The notes: generated from the sequence alone by a model not told the origin. A stretch of DNA of 64,000 nucleotides from [Flexibacter] sp. ATCC 35208 (GCF_001975825.1 NZ_MTKN01000001.1:219573-283572), one strand, 5' to 3'; numbered from the stretch's first letter, positions 18,922-28,106 are shown. Program-made: numbers and translations.

Positions 18922-20745
18922 ATGCAACAATATATTACCCGGTTGAAATGGACCTCGATGGCGCTGGTGTTGTGGGTACTGGCAGGCAGCTGTTCGAAAG
19001 AACTGGAACAGCGTCCTGTATCCACTGCAGACAGAGATGCGATCTTCGGAAACGAAGCCGGTCTGAAATTATACGCCAACTCATTTTACGATGTACTGCC
19101 TGCTATGGGCGATGTGTTCAGAGGCGATGCGATGGCCGATTACAGTGCGGTGAATGCCGTTCCTGATTTTCTTCGTGACGGTGCTTACAACTCCCGTGTA
19201 CAGGCAGAAATTGACAACTGGAAATGGACCAAGCTGCGTAACATCAACTATTTCCTCGCGAACAATACCAACCCTGCAGTAGGGCAGACGATTCGTGAAA
19301 ACTATAATGGCCTGGCACGTTTTTTCCGTGCCTGGTTCTACTTTGATAAAGTAAAACGTTATGGTGATGTGCCCTGGATCGGTACCCCATTGGGTATTGC
19401 AGACAGTTCACTGTATGCAGCACGCGACAGCCGTAAACTGGTGATGGATTCTATCATTGCTGACCTGGATTATGCAGCCGCGCATATCTCGCTGAATACT
19501 GATGCAACAGCCAGCCAGATCACGAAGTATACAGCATATGCACTGAAATCACGTGTATGTCTTTTTGAAGGTACTTTCAGAAAATACCATACTTCCCTGG
19601 GGCTGACAGGAGATGCGCCGGCTTTATTACAGGCAGCGGCAGATGCGGCTAAGGTAGTGATGGATCAGGGTGGTTTTAGCCTGAACCAGGCAGGAGGCAC
19701 CAGTGGATCTTACCGTCAGCTGTTCATCAGTGCATCGCCTGTTACGACAGAAGTAATGTTGTCTAACGTAGCCAGCAGCACCCTGGCTGTCTTCAACGAT
19801 GCAAACTGGTATTACACCAGTGCTACATATGGTGTGCGCCTGAGTTTAACACGTAAGTTTATCAACACTTACCTGAACATTGATGGAACGCCTTTCACCA
19901 GTGTGAGCGGTTATGAAACCAAGCCATTTGTAGAAGAAACAAAGAACAGAGACCTGCGTTTGTCACAGACTATTCGCATGGGAAGTTACACCCGTACCGA
20001 TAATGGAAAAACTGTTGCTGCTCCGCCGGTATTTTCTTATACTTACACCGGGTATATGCCTAAAAAATGGTGTCTGGATGATACCTATTATGACGGAGGG
20101 TCCAACAATACGAATTCCATTTGTATCATGCGTTATGCAGAAATACTGTTGAACTATGCGGAAGCCAAAGCTGAACTTGGTACACTGACTGATGCCGATT
20201 GGGCAGGTACAGTAGGTGCGCTGAGAGCGAGAGCTGGTATTACCAGTGGTATTGCTACAAAACCAACCGTGGCAGATCAGTATTTAGTTACTAACTATTT
20301 TAACAAAGGTGGTGATCCTACCGATCCTTCTATCCTGGAGATCAGAAGAGAGCGTGGTATAGAGCTGGTGCTGGAAGGTTTCCGTTTCTATGACCTGGTA
20401 AGATGGAATGATGGTGAACTGCTGGTACAGCAATGGAATGGTATGTATGTACCAGCGCTGGATGTGCCAATGGACCTGAACGGGGATGGGGTGAACGATG
20501 TATGTTTCTACCAGACATTGCCTGCTACACAGGTGAGTGGTGTGACCTACATTAGCGTAGCGCCTACCGTGAATGGGGTAACGAATCCTACACAGTTATC
20601 TCATGGTACGTATGGAGAGATCAAGTGGCTGGATAACATTTCCAGAGTCACCTGGGCAGACTTCCGCTACCTGTACCCATTACCATACACAGAACTGCAG
20701 CTGAACACCAAGCTGGTGCAGAATGTAGGATGGGAGAATTTGTAA
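18922..20745 (+). CDS. SusD/RagB-family nutrient-binding outer-membrane lipoprotein
   Basis: The 607-residue lipoprotein starts 18 bp after the SusC stop. Its lipobox VLAGSC places the lipidated Cys at 24. SusD hallmarks include ARFFRAWFYFDKVKRYGDVPW (here ARFFRAWFYF then YGDVPWIG), RYAEILLNYAEAK, and the ERGIELVLEGFRFYDLVRW segment (seen as ERGIELVLEGFRF). An insertion near residues 515-535 contains MDLNGDGVND, a calcium-loop-like or dockerin-like sequence that is unusual in SusD but may only be a loop. It pairs with the transporter upstream for glycan capture at the surface. Confidence 0.95.
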   Translation: MQQYITRLKWTSMALVLWVLAGSCSKELEQRPVSTADRDAIFGNEAGLKLYANSFYDVLPAMGDVFRGDAMADYSAVNAVPDFLRDGAYNSRVQAEIDNWKWTKLRNINYFLANNTNPAVGQTIRENYNGLARFFRAWFYFDKVKRYGDVPWIGTPLGIADSSLYAARDSRKLVMDSIIADLDYAAAHISLNTDATASQITKYTAYALKSRVCLFEGTFRKYHTSLGLTGDAPALLQAAADAAKVVMDQGGFSLNQAGGTSGSYRQLFISASPVTTEVMLSNVASSTLAVFNDANWYYTSATYGVRLSLTRKFINTYLNIDGTPFTSVSGYETKPFVEETKNRDLRLSQTIRMGSYTRTDNGKTVAAPPVFSYTYTGYMPKKWCLDDTYYDGGSNNTNSICIMRYAEILLNYAEAKAELGTLTDADWAGTVGALRARAGITSGIATKPTVADQYLVTNYFNKGGDPTDPSILEIRRERGIELVLEGFRFYDLVRWNDGELLVQQWNGMYVPALDVPMDLNGDGVNDVCFYQTLPATQVSGVTYISVAPTVNGVTNPTQLSHGTYGEIKWLDNISRVTWADFRYLYPLPYTELQLNTKLVQNVGWENL

Positions 20746-20764
20746 TTATTATTTCATAAAATAG

Positions 20765-21691
20765 ATGCAGATGAAAAAATGGTTCTTAATGATGGTTGGC
20801 TTTGCCGTAATGACCACCGCTGTGATGGCACAGCAATTTACGGTAGGCACTTACAACATGCGCAACAACAACCGTGATAATGGTGATGTAGAGCGCGGCG
20901 ATGGATGGCAACAACGGTATCCGGTGATCACGTCGTTGATTCGTTTTCATGGGTTTGATATCTTCGGTACACAGGAGTGTCTGAAAGATCAGCTGGAAAA
21001 TATCAAAGACAGTTTGCCCGGTTATGCTTACATCGGTGTAGGTCGTGATGATGGAAAAGATAAAGGAGAACATTCTGCTATCTTCTATAATACCGCGAAA
21101 TTTAAACTGCTGGAAAAGGGAGATTTCTGGATGTCTACAGTGACAGACAAGCCTAACAAAGGATGGGATGCTGTGTTGCCAAGAATTTGCTCATGGGGTA
21201 AATTCAGGGAAATCAAAACCGGTTTTACTTTCTTCTTCTTCAACCTGCACATGGATCACATTGGTGTAGTAGCTAGAGCAGAGAGTGCAAAGCTGGTGAT
21301 GTCGAAGATTAAGACAATGGCGGGTAATACACCGACTATCCTGACAGGTGATTTCAACGTAGATCAAAACAGTGAATCTTATCAGCTGATCAATACTTCA
21401 GGCTTACTGAAAGATGCATATGAAACCACTGCTTTACGCTATGCGCTGAATGGTACGTTCAATGCTTTCAAACCTAATAGTAAGACTGACAGCCGTATCG
21501 ATCACATCTTCCTGACCAAACAGTTCAAAGTGCAGAAGTATGGTATTCTGACAGATACTTATCGCAGTAAAGATGCAGATGCATCAAAGACTGATTCCGG
21601 CAACTTCCCGAAAGAAGTGGGTTTGGAGAAGTATACTGCGAGAGAGCCATCAGATCACTTTCCTGTAATGGCGGTAATTAGCTTAAAATAA
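20765..21691 (+). CDS. Secreted endonuclease/exonuclease/phosphatase (EEP) family hydrolase
   Basis: The 308-residue protein has a signal peptide (to about residue 22) and all main EEP-fold motifs: GTYNMR (28-33), GTQE with metal ligand Glu70, NLHMDHIG (His161 and Asp163 region), TGDFNVD (Asp195, Asn197), RIDHIF (Asp245, His246) and SDHFPV (Asp296, His297). The fold covers nucleases, phosphodiesterases and inositol or sphingomyelin phosphatases. Its place between SusCD and a GH92 mannosidase suggests it removes phosphate groups or phosphodiester links from an exported glycan, for example a phosphomannan, but that is inference from context. An alternative start is the second ATG at 20771. A terminator follows at 21717. 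Confidence 0.88.
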   Translation: MQMKKWFLMMVGFAVMTTAVMAQQFTVGTYNMRNNNRDNGDVERGDGWQQRYPVITSLIRFHGFDIFGTQECLKDQLENIKDSLPGYAYIGVGRDDGKDKGEHSAIFYNTAKFKLLEKGDFWMSTVTDKPNKGWDAVLPRICSWGKFREIKTGFTFFFFNLHMDHIGVVARAESAKLVMSKIKTMAGNTPTILTGDFNVDQNSESYQLINTSGLLKDAYETTALRYALNGTFNAFKPNSKTDSRIDHIFLTKQFKVQKYGILTDTYRSKDADASKTDSGNFPKEVGLEKYTAREPSDHFPVMAVISLK

Positions 21692-21716
21692 TTTTATACT
21701 ATCCTGCGGAAACCCA

Positions 21717-21746
21717 GAGGCCGTATCAACAATAAGATACGGCCTC
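21717..21746 (+). terminator. Stem-loop terminator after EEP hydrolase
   Basis: Arms GAGGCCGTATC (21717-21727) and GATACGGCCTC (21736-21746) pair perfectly over 11 bp with an eight-base loop and are followed by ATTTTATT. It implies that the GH92 gene downstream has its own promoter or is read through. Confidence 0.85.
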
Positions 21747-21843
21747 ATTTTATTCGGGTACCAGTCCTTTAAGCAATTCTGAGGAGGTTTATTATTTTTT
21801 TAGTTACCCTCTTTTTTTGTCTTATTAAATCAATAAAAATTTT

Positions 21844-23949
21844 GTGCGACCTGCTGTACTTATTCCACTATTACTGCTGTGTTGTTGCCGCCCGGCAGCG
21901 CCTGCAGGAAATGAACAATATATAGACCCAACGATTGGTAATATCTCGCCGTTATTACAAACTACTAAACCACAATTGCATCGACCTAACCAGATGATCA
22001 GGGTGTATCCTATCCGAAAGGATTATACCGATGATCAGATCACAGCATTTCCCTTACAGGTAGTAGGGCATAATGCAGGAGAAGTATTTTGTATAAAACC
22101 TGTGACAGATAGTACGGGATGGGAAAGGAAACAGCTGTATGATCATGAGCAGGAAGAGATTCATCCATGGTATTATCGTAACTGGCTGGTCGAAGATCAG
22201 ATACAGGTAGAATATGCACCCGGTCGAAAATGCGGTATGTACAGGTTTACGTATCCTGCACATGCTGTGCATCGCGTATTGTTATCGCCTGTAGATAACT
22301 GGGTACTGGATGGCAATGGAGAGATTATGGGAACGAGTTTATATCATGGTGATACAAAAGTGTATTTATATGGGCAGTTTGACACGCCTTATGATGCTTC
22401 TTTAACTTTTAAAGATAGTATTGTGTCATTGCGATATGCCATTTCTTATATCAGTGTAGCTGCTGCGAAAGTGAGCTTTGAACAGGAGTTGGCCGGGAAA
22501 GGATTTAATGAAATCAAAAAAGCGGCGGAGGCAGCATGGCACCGAGTGATGAATCAGATCAGTGTAGAAGGTGGTACAGCAGCACAGCGGCGTTCGTTTT
22601 TTACAGCGTTGTACAGGTGTCATGAGCGCATGGTGAATATCAGTGAAGAAGGTGCTTATTACAGTGGTTTTGATAAACAGGTGCATGCAGATGTGCGGCC
22701 TTTTTATGTGGATGATGCAACGTGGGATACTTACCAGGCCATGCATCCATTGAGAATGATATTGCATCCGCACCAGGAAGAAGATATGTTAGCATCTTAT
22801 GTACGGATGTATGAGCAGAGTGGGTGGATGCCTACGTTTCCGAGAGTATATGGGGATCATCCGTGTATGAATGGGTTTCATTCTACGATAGTGTTTTTGG
22901 ATGCATATAGAAAAGGGTTGCATATTCCGGATATGGAGAAAGCATATGAGGGGATGAAGAAAAATGCATTGCAGGCGACGATGTTGCCGTGGAGAAATGG
23001 AGGGCTAACGCCGTTGGATGTATTTTATGCGCAGCATGGTTATTATCCGGCATTAAAGCCGGGTGCGCAGGAAACAGTGGCAGCTATAGATACATTTGAA
23101 AAAAGACAGGCAGTAGCGGTAACGTTAGGGCATAGTTATGACGACTGGGCATTGGGTGAACTGGCGAAAGAATTGAAGCATGCCGATGATGCGGCATTTT
23201 TTAATGTGCGGTCAAGGGCTTATTTGAATTTGTGGAATGGGGAGAAGGGATTTTTCATGCCGAAGGATGAACAGAATGAGTGGATAGATATAGATCCGGG
23301 ATGGGATGGAGGACCAGGGGGCAGGGATTATTATGATGAGAATAATGGCTGGACGTATCAGTGGCAGGTAGCATTTAATATTCCTGCCTTGATTGAGATG
23401 ATGGGAGGGAAGCAGGGATTTGAGCGAAGGCTGGATACATTGTTTCATGCGGATCTGGGCAGACAGCGATACCAGTTCTGGGCGAAGTTTCCGGATGCGA
23501 CGGGGTTGGTAGGGCAGTTTTCGATGGGGAATGAGCCGGGATTTCATATTCCTTACTTATATAATTATATAGGAAAGGGGTGGAAAACGCAAAGGATGAT
23601 ACGGTCCTTGCTGGATATATGGTTCAAAGACAATGAGTTTGGGATACCGGGAGATGAAGATGGGGGTGGAATGAGTGCATTTGTGGTGTTTTCATCGATG
23701 GGTTTTTATCCTGTCACGGCGGGTGAGCCTGTATATACGATTGGTAGTCCTGTATTTAGTAAAGTGGTGGTGCATTTGGAGAACGGGAAGGATTTTACAA
23801 TGGTGGCACATAATTGTTCAGTGGTGAACAAATATGTACAGGGGGTGAAGATGAATGGGAAGGAGCGGAAGGATTTGTTTTTCACCCACGAGGAGTTGAT
23901 GGCTGGTGGAGTATTGGAATTAGAGATGGGGGATAAACCGCATTTCTAA
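21844..23949 (+). CDS. GH92-family alpha-mannosidase, exported
   Basis: This 701-residue enzyme belongs to glycoside hydrolase family 92, calcium-dependent exo-alpha-mannosidases that trim N-glycans and yeast mannan. Family marks are YIDPTIGNISPLLQTTKP near the N-terminus, QFSMGNEPGFHIPYLYNY, shown here as GNEPGFHIPYLYNY, and GDEDGGGMSAFVVFSSMGFY with the acidic catalytic pair. The start is a GTG: an in-frame stop lies at 21826 and there is no ATG between. The signal peptide is short and Cys-rich (LLLLCCC), possibly a lipoprotein signal. It is separated from the SusCD-EEP genes by a terminator but faces the same way, and probably belongs to the same functional locus. Assignment to the family is firm; exact linkage specificity is not. 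Confidence 0.92.
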   Translation: MRPAVLIPLLLLCCCRPAAPAGNEQYIDPTIGNISPLLQTTKPQLHRPNQMIRVYPIRKDYTDDQITAFPLQVVGHNAGEVFCIKPVTDSTGWERKQLYDHEQEEIHPWYYRNWLVEDQIQVEYAPGRKCGMYRFTYPAHAVHRVLLSPVDNWVLDGNGEIMGTSLYHGDTKVYLYGQFDTPYDASLTFKDSIVSLRYAISYISVAAAKVSFEQELAGKGFNEIKKAAEAAWHRVMNQISVEGGTAAQRRSFFTALYRCHERMVNISEEGAYYSGFDKQVHADVRPFYVDDATWDTYQAMHPLRMILHPHQEEDMLASYVRMYEQSGWMPTFPRVYGDHPCMNGFHSTIVFLDAYRKGLHIPDMEKAYEGMKKNALQATMLPWRNGGLTPLDVFYAQHGYYPALKPGAQETVAAIDTFEKRQAVAVTLGHSYDDWALGELAKELKHADDAAFFNVRSRAYLNLWNGEKGFFMPKDEQNEWIDIDPGWDGGPGGRDYYDENNGWTYQWQVAFNIPALIEMMGGKQGFERRLDTLFHADLGRQRYQFWAKFPDATGLVGQFSMGNEPGFHIPYLYNYIGKGWKTQRMIRSLLDIWFKDNEFGIPGDEDGGGMSAFVVFSSMGFYPVTAGEPVYTIGSPVFSKVVVHLENGKDFTMVAHNCSVVNKYVQGVKMNGKERKDLFFTHEELMAGGVLELEMGDKPHF

Positions 23950-23993
23950 ATATCAGCTTGTATTTCCAGGCTGCCGGAGGGCTATGTCCTACC

Positions 23994-24027
23994 GGGAGGT
24001 TTCACCGAAGGGGGGGTGAAACCTCCC
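23994..24027. terminator. Stem-loop after GH92 gene
   Basis: Arms GGGAGGTTTCACC (23994-24006) and GGTGAAACCTCCC (24015-24027) pair perfectly over 13 bp around GAAGGGGG. The centre ACC-GAA-GG resembles the core of the tandem stem-loops at 5707 and 11682, with an added G run. Confidence 0.7.
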
Positions 24028-24229
24028 TGTAGCTTTTAAGTACCAGTACTCAGGCGCCAGAAAGTAAAAAAATACTATCCTTCTGGAATCATGTTGATAC
24101 CCAGGTACTTGTTACGTAATAATAAAAATCACAATATAAATCTCGTTTGTTGCTCAGGTTTTATCAAACTAATCCCCCATACATTGCGTATATTTTGAAT
24201 GTATTTATACGCTCATTTTTAGTTTACCT

Positions 24230-24598
24230 ATGATACACTTACAAGATAGCACTGTCTACGTAGCAATCTTTGGAATTTTAGCTTCCCTGATTGTTTTTTT
24301 ATTGACACGACATTTCTTTTCCCGACATGGCAAGACGGACTACATTAAGAAGTTAGAGATTGCCAATAACGAAATGTTGTATTCCATCAGACCGTTGCTG
24401 GTAGAAAAAAAGGTTCCCTCAAAAGAGATCTTAATGGCCGTAAGATTTTCGACTGCTAAAAAGTACGGTGTCGAACAAAATGATCTTTATGATGAATTCT
24501 CTCTAACCAGCGATTTAATCAATGAAACAATAGCTAACTCTTTCCTTACATCGGATCAGAAGTTAGAGTTCTGTAATCTTTTACAATCGATCAAGTAA
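24230..24598 (+). CDS. Small membrane-anchored protein of unknown function
   Basis: The 122-residue protein has one N-terminal membrane span (about 10-28; YVAIFGILASLIVFLLT) followed by basic residues and a soluble helical domain. The tail (KVPSKEILMAVRFSTAKKYG) looks like a compact helical bundle but matches no family I recognise. The start ATG at 24230 gives a complete span and is convincing. It is convergent with the TPR gene, and the two share a stem-loop at about 24622-24655. No function is proposed. Confidence 0.7.
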   Translation: MIHLQDSTVYVAIFGILASLIVFLLTRHFFSRHGKTDYIKKLEIANNEMLYSIRPLLVEKKVPSKEILMAVRFSTAKKYGVEQNDLYDEFSLTSDLINETIANSFLTSDQKLEFCNLLQSIK

Positions 24599-24621
24599 AA
24601 GAACGTCGGGTAAACCACATT

Positions 24622-24655
24622 TAAAGGTCCTTAAGATTTTTTCTTAGGGGCCTTT
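24622..24655. terminator. Shared stem-loop between converging genes
   Basis: An imperfect inverted repeat (AAAGGTCCTTAAGA against TCTTAGGGGCCTTTT) lies between the plus-strand gene ending at 24598 and the minus-strand TPR gene, overlapping the last codons of the latter. It has T runs on both strands and would serve both genes. Confidence 0.6.
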
Positions 24656-25611
24656 TTGTTTGTGGAGGTGGCGGCTGATTTTTTTGCTGGAGCAGTTGTT
24701 TTTGCTTTTGCAGCAGTATTAGTAGCAGCTGGTTTTCTCGCTAATCTTTTCAGTTCTTTACCAGCGAGTTCTTTTGCTTCTGTGTCCCCAAATTTCAATG
24801 CCTGTTCGTAGTACTTCACGGCATTGGTGGTATCTTTCTTTTTATTGTAGATGTTCGCGATGTTGTTGAGTACGATAAAGTCTTTCGGCTCTATTGCAGT
24901 TGCTTTCAGGAAGTATCTCAGGGCCATATTGAGATCTCCTTTCATGGTATAGACGATACCGAGATCTGACAGACTTTCCACATGTTTAGGATAGTATTTC
25001 AGTACGGTTTCGGCGATTTCCTTCATGTTATCAGCCTGGCTTTTGCCGGAGTTGTAGATGGTGGCTACGTATTCCTGGATAGCGCTGAGCATGAAATCTT
25101 CAGGTTTGTCCAGCAATTTGTTGTCAGTCCATTTCCATTTGTTCTGGATGGTGGTGGAGTAATTTAATACATTGACCAGTTCCTGCGTGAGGGCAGCATA
25201 TTTATACGTTTCGCCCAGCATATATACTTTACCGAAGCGCATATCGAGGCGGTCGGGGTATTTGGCGATGCCGGCGTTGATGTATTTGAAACCTTTACCG
25301 AGGGGGGCAGCCCTGTAACCGATTTCGCTGGTATATCCTGTTTGCTTTTTGGCTTTGGGTTTTGTATCAGCGTCGGGGTGGCTTACTTTGGTAACAATTT
25401 CAGTTTTACTTCTGCTTACGTAGAAATTGAAATAGGCAATGTACAATTCTGCATCGTTTGGACGGCTTTTTTCCCACTTTTCTAACAATTTCTTTTGTTT
25501 CGCCGTATCCCCCTGTTCACATAATTTTTCGAACTCCTGTTTGTAATTCTGGGCCAGAATGGAAGTGGTGGACAAAGAGCATAATAGAAGAATTGTAAAT
25601 AAATGTTTCAT
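24631..25611 (-). CDS. Exported TPR-repeat protein with Lys/Ala-rich tail
   Basis: The protein of 326 residues starts MKHLFTILLLCSL with a signal peptide ending at about residue 20 (SILAQ). Longer in-frame starts up to 25731 would hide the signal peptide behind 40 residues and are less likely. At least two tetratricopeptide repeats lie near residues 210-285 (SLSDLGIVYTMKGDLNMALR and LNNIANIYNKKKDTTNAVK). The C-terminal 40 residues are a low-complexity stretch of Ala, Lys and Thr ending in APKKKS. TPRs mediate protein-protein contacts in the periplasm; the partner is unknown. It is not linked in sense to neighbouring genes. Confidence 0.8.
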   Translation of the reverse strand: MKHLFTILLLCSLSTTSILAQNYKQEFEKLCEQGDTAKQKKLLEKWEKSRPNDAELYIAYFNFYVSRSKTEIVTKVSHPDADTKPKAKKQTGYTSEIGYRAAPLGKGFKYINAGIAKYPDRLDMRFGKVYMLGETYKYAALTQELVNVLNYSTTIQNKWKWTDNKLLDKPEDFMLSAIQEYVATIYNSGKSQADNMKEIAETVLKYYPKHVESLSDLGIVYTMKGDLNMALRYFLKATAIEPKDFIVLNNIANIYNKKKDTTNAVKYYEQALKFGDTEAKELAGKELKRLARKPAATNTAAKAKTTAPAKKSAATSTNKKAPKKKS

Positions 25612-25866
25612 AGTCATCATAGGATCTAGGATCGGATAAATAATCAAGCTAATCTTCTGTACAGGGGTTCCTGGAAACAGATGGAATAACATTGTATTAC
25701 TACAATCTGACATTTGCTGACTTATGCCCATGTCAATTTAGACACTAAAGTATCTGATTGCCTGTAATTTCTGATTTAAACTATTGATTATACAAATATA
25801 AGTATATTATAACGTATGGGACATTTATAATTTTATTTTTGGATAGGGCTGCTTATTAAGTGGTCG

Positions 25867-26298
25867 TTATCCGTTGTATTCGGCTAATCGTTGGAGGAGC
25901 GGGAGGAATGCTTCGATGAGTACAAGCTCTTCTGTGGAGAAGAGGTTGTCCATTGCTTTTACGAGCCATTCTTCCTTAATCCGGCGGTTTTCGTCGAGGT
26001 ATTGTTTACCGCTTGCAGTGAGGGAGATGAGGACTTTTCTTTTATCTGACTCGTCGGAGGTGCGTGCTACGACGCCTGTTTCAACTAATCTATTGATAAT
26101 CTGTGAAATAGCCTGAGCAGAGATGCGTTCCAGGTCTGCGAGGGCAGATGGGAGCATGCTACCGTGTTGGTCCAATAAGCCCATGGTGAGGAGCTCGGCA
26201 TTGGAGAATGCGGAGGAGATGTTTTGTTTTCGCAGTTGCCTGGTGAGGCGAGTGACGGTGCTGCGCAAGGAGGCAGCTACCTCATAGGTTTTAGACAT
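25867..26298 (-). CDS. MarR-family transcriptional regulator
   Basis: The 143-residue protein has the MarR winged-helix layout: an N-terminal dimer helix, the recognition region around RISAQAISQIINRLVETG, and the wing with TSDESDKRKVLISLTASGK, where the DxRxxx-type Asp-Lys-Arg is preserved. MarR proteins repress nearby exporter genes and release DNA upon binding small phenolic ligands. It is divergent from the MFS exporter gene at 26549, its most likely target. A full -7 match TACCTTTG ends only four bases before its ATG, so the transcript may be leaderless. Confidence 0.9.
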   Translation of the reverse strand: MSKTYEVAASLRSTVTRLTRQLRKQNISSAFSNAELLTMGLLDQHGSMLPSALADLERISAQAISQIINRLVETGVVARTSDESDKRKVLISLTASGKQYLDENRRIKEEWLVKAMDNLFSTEELVLIEAFLPLLQRLAEYNG

Positions 26299-26302
26299 TT
26301 GG

Positions 26303-26310
26303 CAAAGGTA
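26303..26310 (-). promoter_or_regulatory. -7 box of the MarR gene
   Basis: The minus-strand sequence TACCTTTG fits TAnnTTTG exactly and ends four bases before the ATG at 26298. A TTG near -33 is not evident. Transcription would start at or inside the start codon. Confidence 0.5.
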
Positions 26311-26510
26311 CTTTAGTTTTTTTGAATTTCCAGCTGGGCAGGTATCTTACATCTTAGGACCTTCGTTATTTACGGGGAATGGAAGAAATCCTTCTGTTTC
26401 AATGGTTTTAGATTCATTTTTAGTGATTTTAGACCTTATTTGAAGCGATTTAGCTATTATTTACGATTTGTTTTTAACTTTTTCATGAAATAGAATTCCT
26501 TAAAAAGTTG

Positions 26511-26518
26511 TAATTTTG
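26511..26518 (+). promoter_or_regulatory. -7 box of the MFS exporter gene
   Basis: TAATTTTG fits TAnnTTTG and lies 30 bases before the ATG at 26549, within the gap shared with the divergent MarR gene. The -33 element is weak. Confidence 0.5.
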
Positions 26519-26548
26519 TAAAGTAACTTTATCAATTTAGTTTAGCAT

Positions 26549-27823
26549 ATGAGGATAGTAAGGTCATTTTTAAGCAATTCATCTATATTTCGTTCACTAA
26601 AACACAAGAACTTCAGATTACACTTCACAGGTCAATCCGTTTCCCTCATCGGTACCTGGATGCAAAGGGTTGCCATCAGCTGGTTAGTATACCGGATCAC
26701 GGGCTCTACTTTTTTACTTGGATTGGTTACCTTCTTAAGTTTAATTCCTTCTCTCGTGCTTGCTCCTTATGCAGGGAGCTTTATAGACAGGCATGATAAA
26801 TACAAAATTGTGTTCATTACCCAGATCGGTCTGATGGTACAGGCAGGGATTCTGGCGCTGATTGTCTGGTTAAGCTATTATAATATTATGATGATTGCGA
26901 CCCTGAGTCTGGCGCAGGGGATAATAAATACATTCGATACCACGGCACGTCAGTCACTGATGGTAGACCTGGTAGATGATAAGGAGGATTTGCCCAATGC
27001 CATTGCATTGAACTCTTCTGCATTTAATGCAGCGAGGTTAGTAGGACCAGCATTTGCCGGTTTTATTCTGAGTGCTTTTGGTGAGGATATTTGTTTCCTG
27101 ATTAACTTTTTGAGTTTCTTCTTTGTAATTGGTTGTTTGTTGCAGATGAAACTGAAAATTAAACAGCAGGAGAAATCAGAAGAAAATATCTGGGCTGATT
27201 TGAAGAAGGGATATGATTATTTGCGTGAATCGCCTGATTTGTCTTCATTGATATTGATGCTGGCAGCATCCAGTCTGCTGGTGATTCCATATACTACATT
27301 ATTACCTGCGATTGCAAAAGATGTATTTCATGGTAATGCCACAACATTTAGCTGGTTTGAAAGTGCAGCGGGTTTAGGTGCATTGTTTGGAGCTGTGTAT
27401 ATGGCGATGTTAAGACCGGGTAAGGATCTGAATCAGTTGACTATTATTTCCAGTATTTTATTTGCAGTTGCAGTCGTGTGTTTAGGATTCTCTTCTCAGA
27501 TCTGGCTGGCATTGATTGCGACAGGTTTTACAGGTGCGGGTTTGATGGTACAGAACTCAGCGATCAATACATATTTGCAGACACATGCATCTTCAGAAAT
27601 GAGAGCAAGGACATTGAGTTATTACATCATGGCGTATCAGGGTGTATTGCCGATTGGTAGTTTGATCATGGGGAGTTTGGCAGAAAGATTAGGTGTGAGT
27701 GCAGTGGTATTTGCAGAGGGTGTAGCAGGGATATTGATTGTGATTGGATTTATATTGCATCAGCGGAAACTGCATGATGGAGAGTGGATGAGGTCAATGA
27801 ATCCGTTGCGATTCAGGCATTGA
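26549..27823 (+). CDS. MFS exporter of the EntS/MFS_3 type
   Basis: The 424-residue inner-membrane protein has about twelve hydrophobic spans. The start FRLHFTGQSVSLIGTWMQRV (seen as NFRLHFTGQSVSLIGTW) and the loop GSFIDRHDKYKI between spans 2 and 3 are characteristic of the MFS_3 group that includes the enterobactin exporter EntS and many multidrug exporters. It uses proton motive force to expel small molecules. With its divergent MarR regulator it forms a standard ligand-induced efflux pair; the substrate is unknown. Its stop codon lies inside the first unit of a 21-bp tandem repeat that continues downstream. Confidence 0.9.
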   Translation: MRIVRSFLSNSSIFRSLKHKNFRLHFTGQSVSLIGTWMQRVAISWLVYRITGSTFLLGLVTFLSLIPSLVLAPYAGSFIDRHDKYKIVFITQIGLMVQAGILALIVWLSYYNIMMIATLSLAQGIINTFDTTARQSLMVDLVDDKEDLPNAIALNSSAFNAARLVGPAFAGFILSAFGEDICFLINFLSFFFVIGCLLQMKLKIKQQEKSEENIWADLKKGYDYLRESPDLSSLILMLAASSLLVIPYTTLLPAIAKDVFHGNATTFSWFESAAGLGALFGAVYMAMLRPGKDLNQLTIISSILFAVAVVCLGFSSQIWLALIATGFTGAGLMVQNSAINTYLQTHASSEMRARTLSYYIMAYQGVLPIGSLIMGSLAERLGVSAVVFAEGVAGILIVIGFILHQRKLHDGEWMRSMNPLRFRH

Positions 27824-27894
27824 TAGGATGAATGCAGGTGTTGATAGGATGGGTTCAGACATTGATAAGATGAATGCAGGCATTGATAGGATAA
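27811..27894 (+). repeat. Four 21-bp tandem repeats overlapping the MFS stop codon
   Basis: Four in-phase units start at 27811, 27832, 27853 and 27874. The consensus is ATKCAGGCATTGATAGGATG followed by A. Unit 1 contains the last codons and TGA stop of the MFS gene; the rest is non-coding. Units differ by a few substitutions and no insertions. Confidence 0.9.
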
Positions 27895-27991
27895 AGATAT
27901 TACTACCTCTTTTAAGAATACTGTATAGAAATGCCTTTTTAAAAAATCTTATTAAAAATATGTAGTTTAATATAGTAGTGTAAAATACTCG

Positions 27992-28034
27992 CGGAAGAAC
28001 CCGGTTTTACTTATGGTAAAGTCGGGTTCTTTCG
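27992..28034. terminator. Stem-loop between converging MFS and XRE genes
   Basis: CGGAAGAACCCG (27992-28003) pairs with CGGGTTCTTTCG (28023-28034) with one wobble, and TTTTAC/GTAAAG extends the stem inward. It lies 169 bases after the MFS stop and before the end of the minus-strand XRE gene. Confidence 0.7.
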
Positions 28035-28106
28035 ATTAAGAGTATTGCTTATGGCATGTATAACTCATGATGATTTTTTATGCTTGAATAAAATTCAAAA
28101 TATAGA

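Noticed and set aside
20500..20560. Dockerin domain in the SusD at 18922
   Set aside because: One DLNGDGVND loop is present, but the second half of a dockerin repeat and any cohesin gene are missing.
27811..27894. CRISPR array
   Set aside because: The 21-bp units are contiguous without spacers and no cas genes are near.
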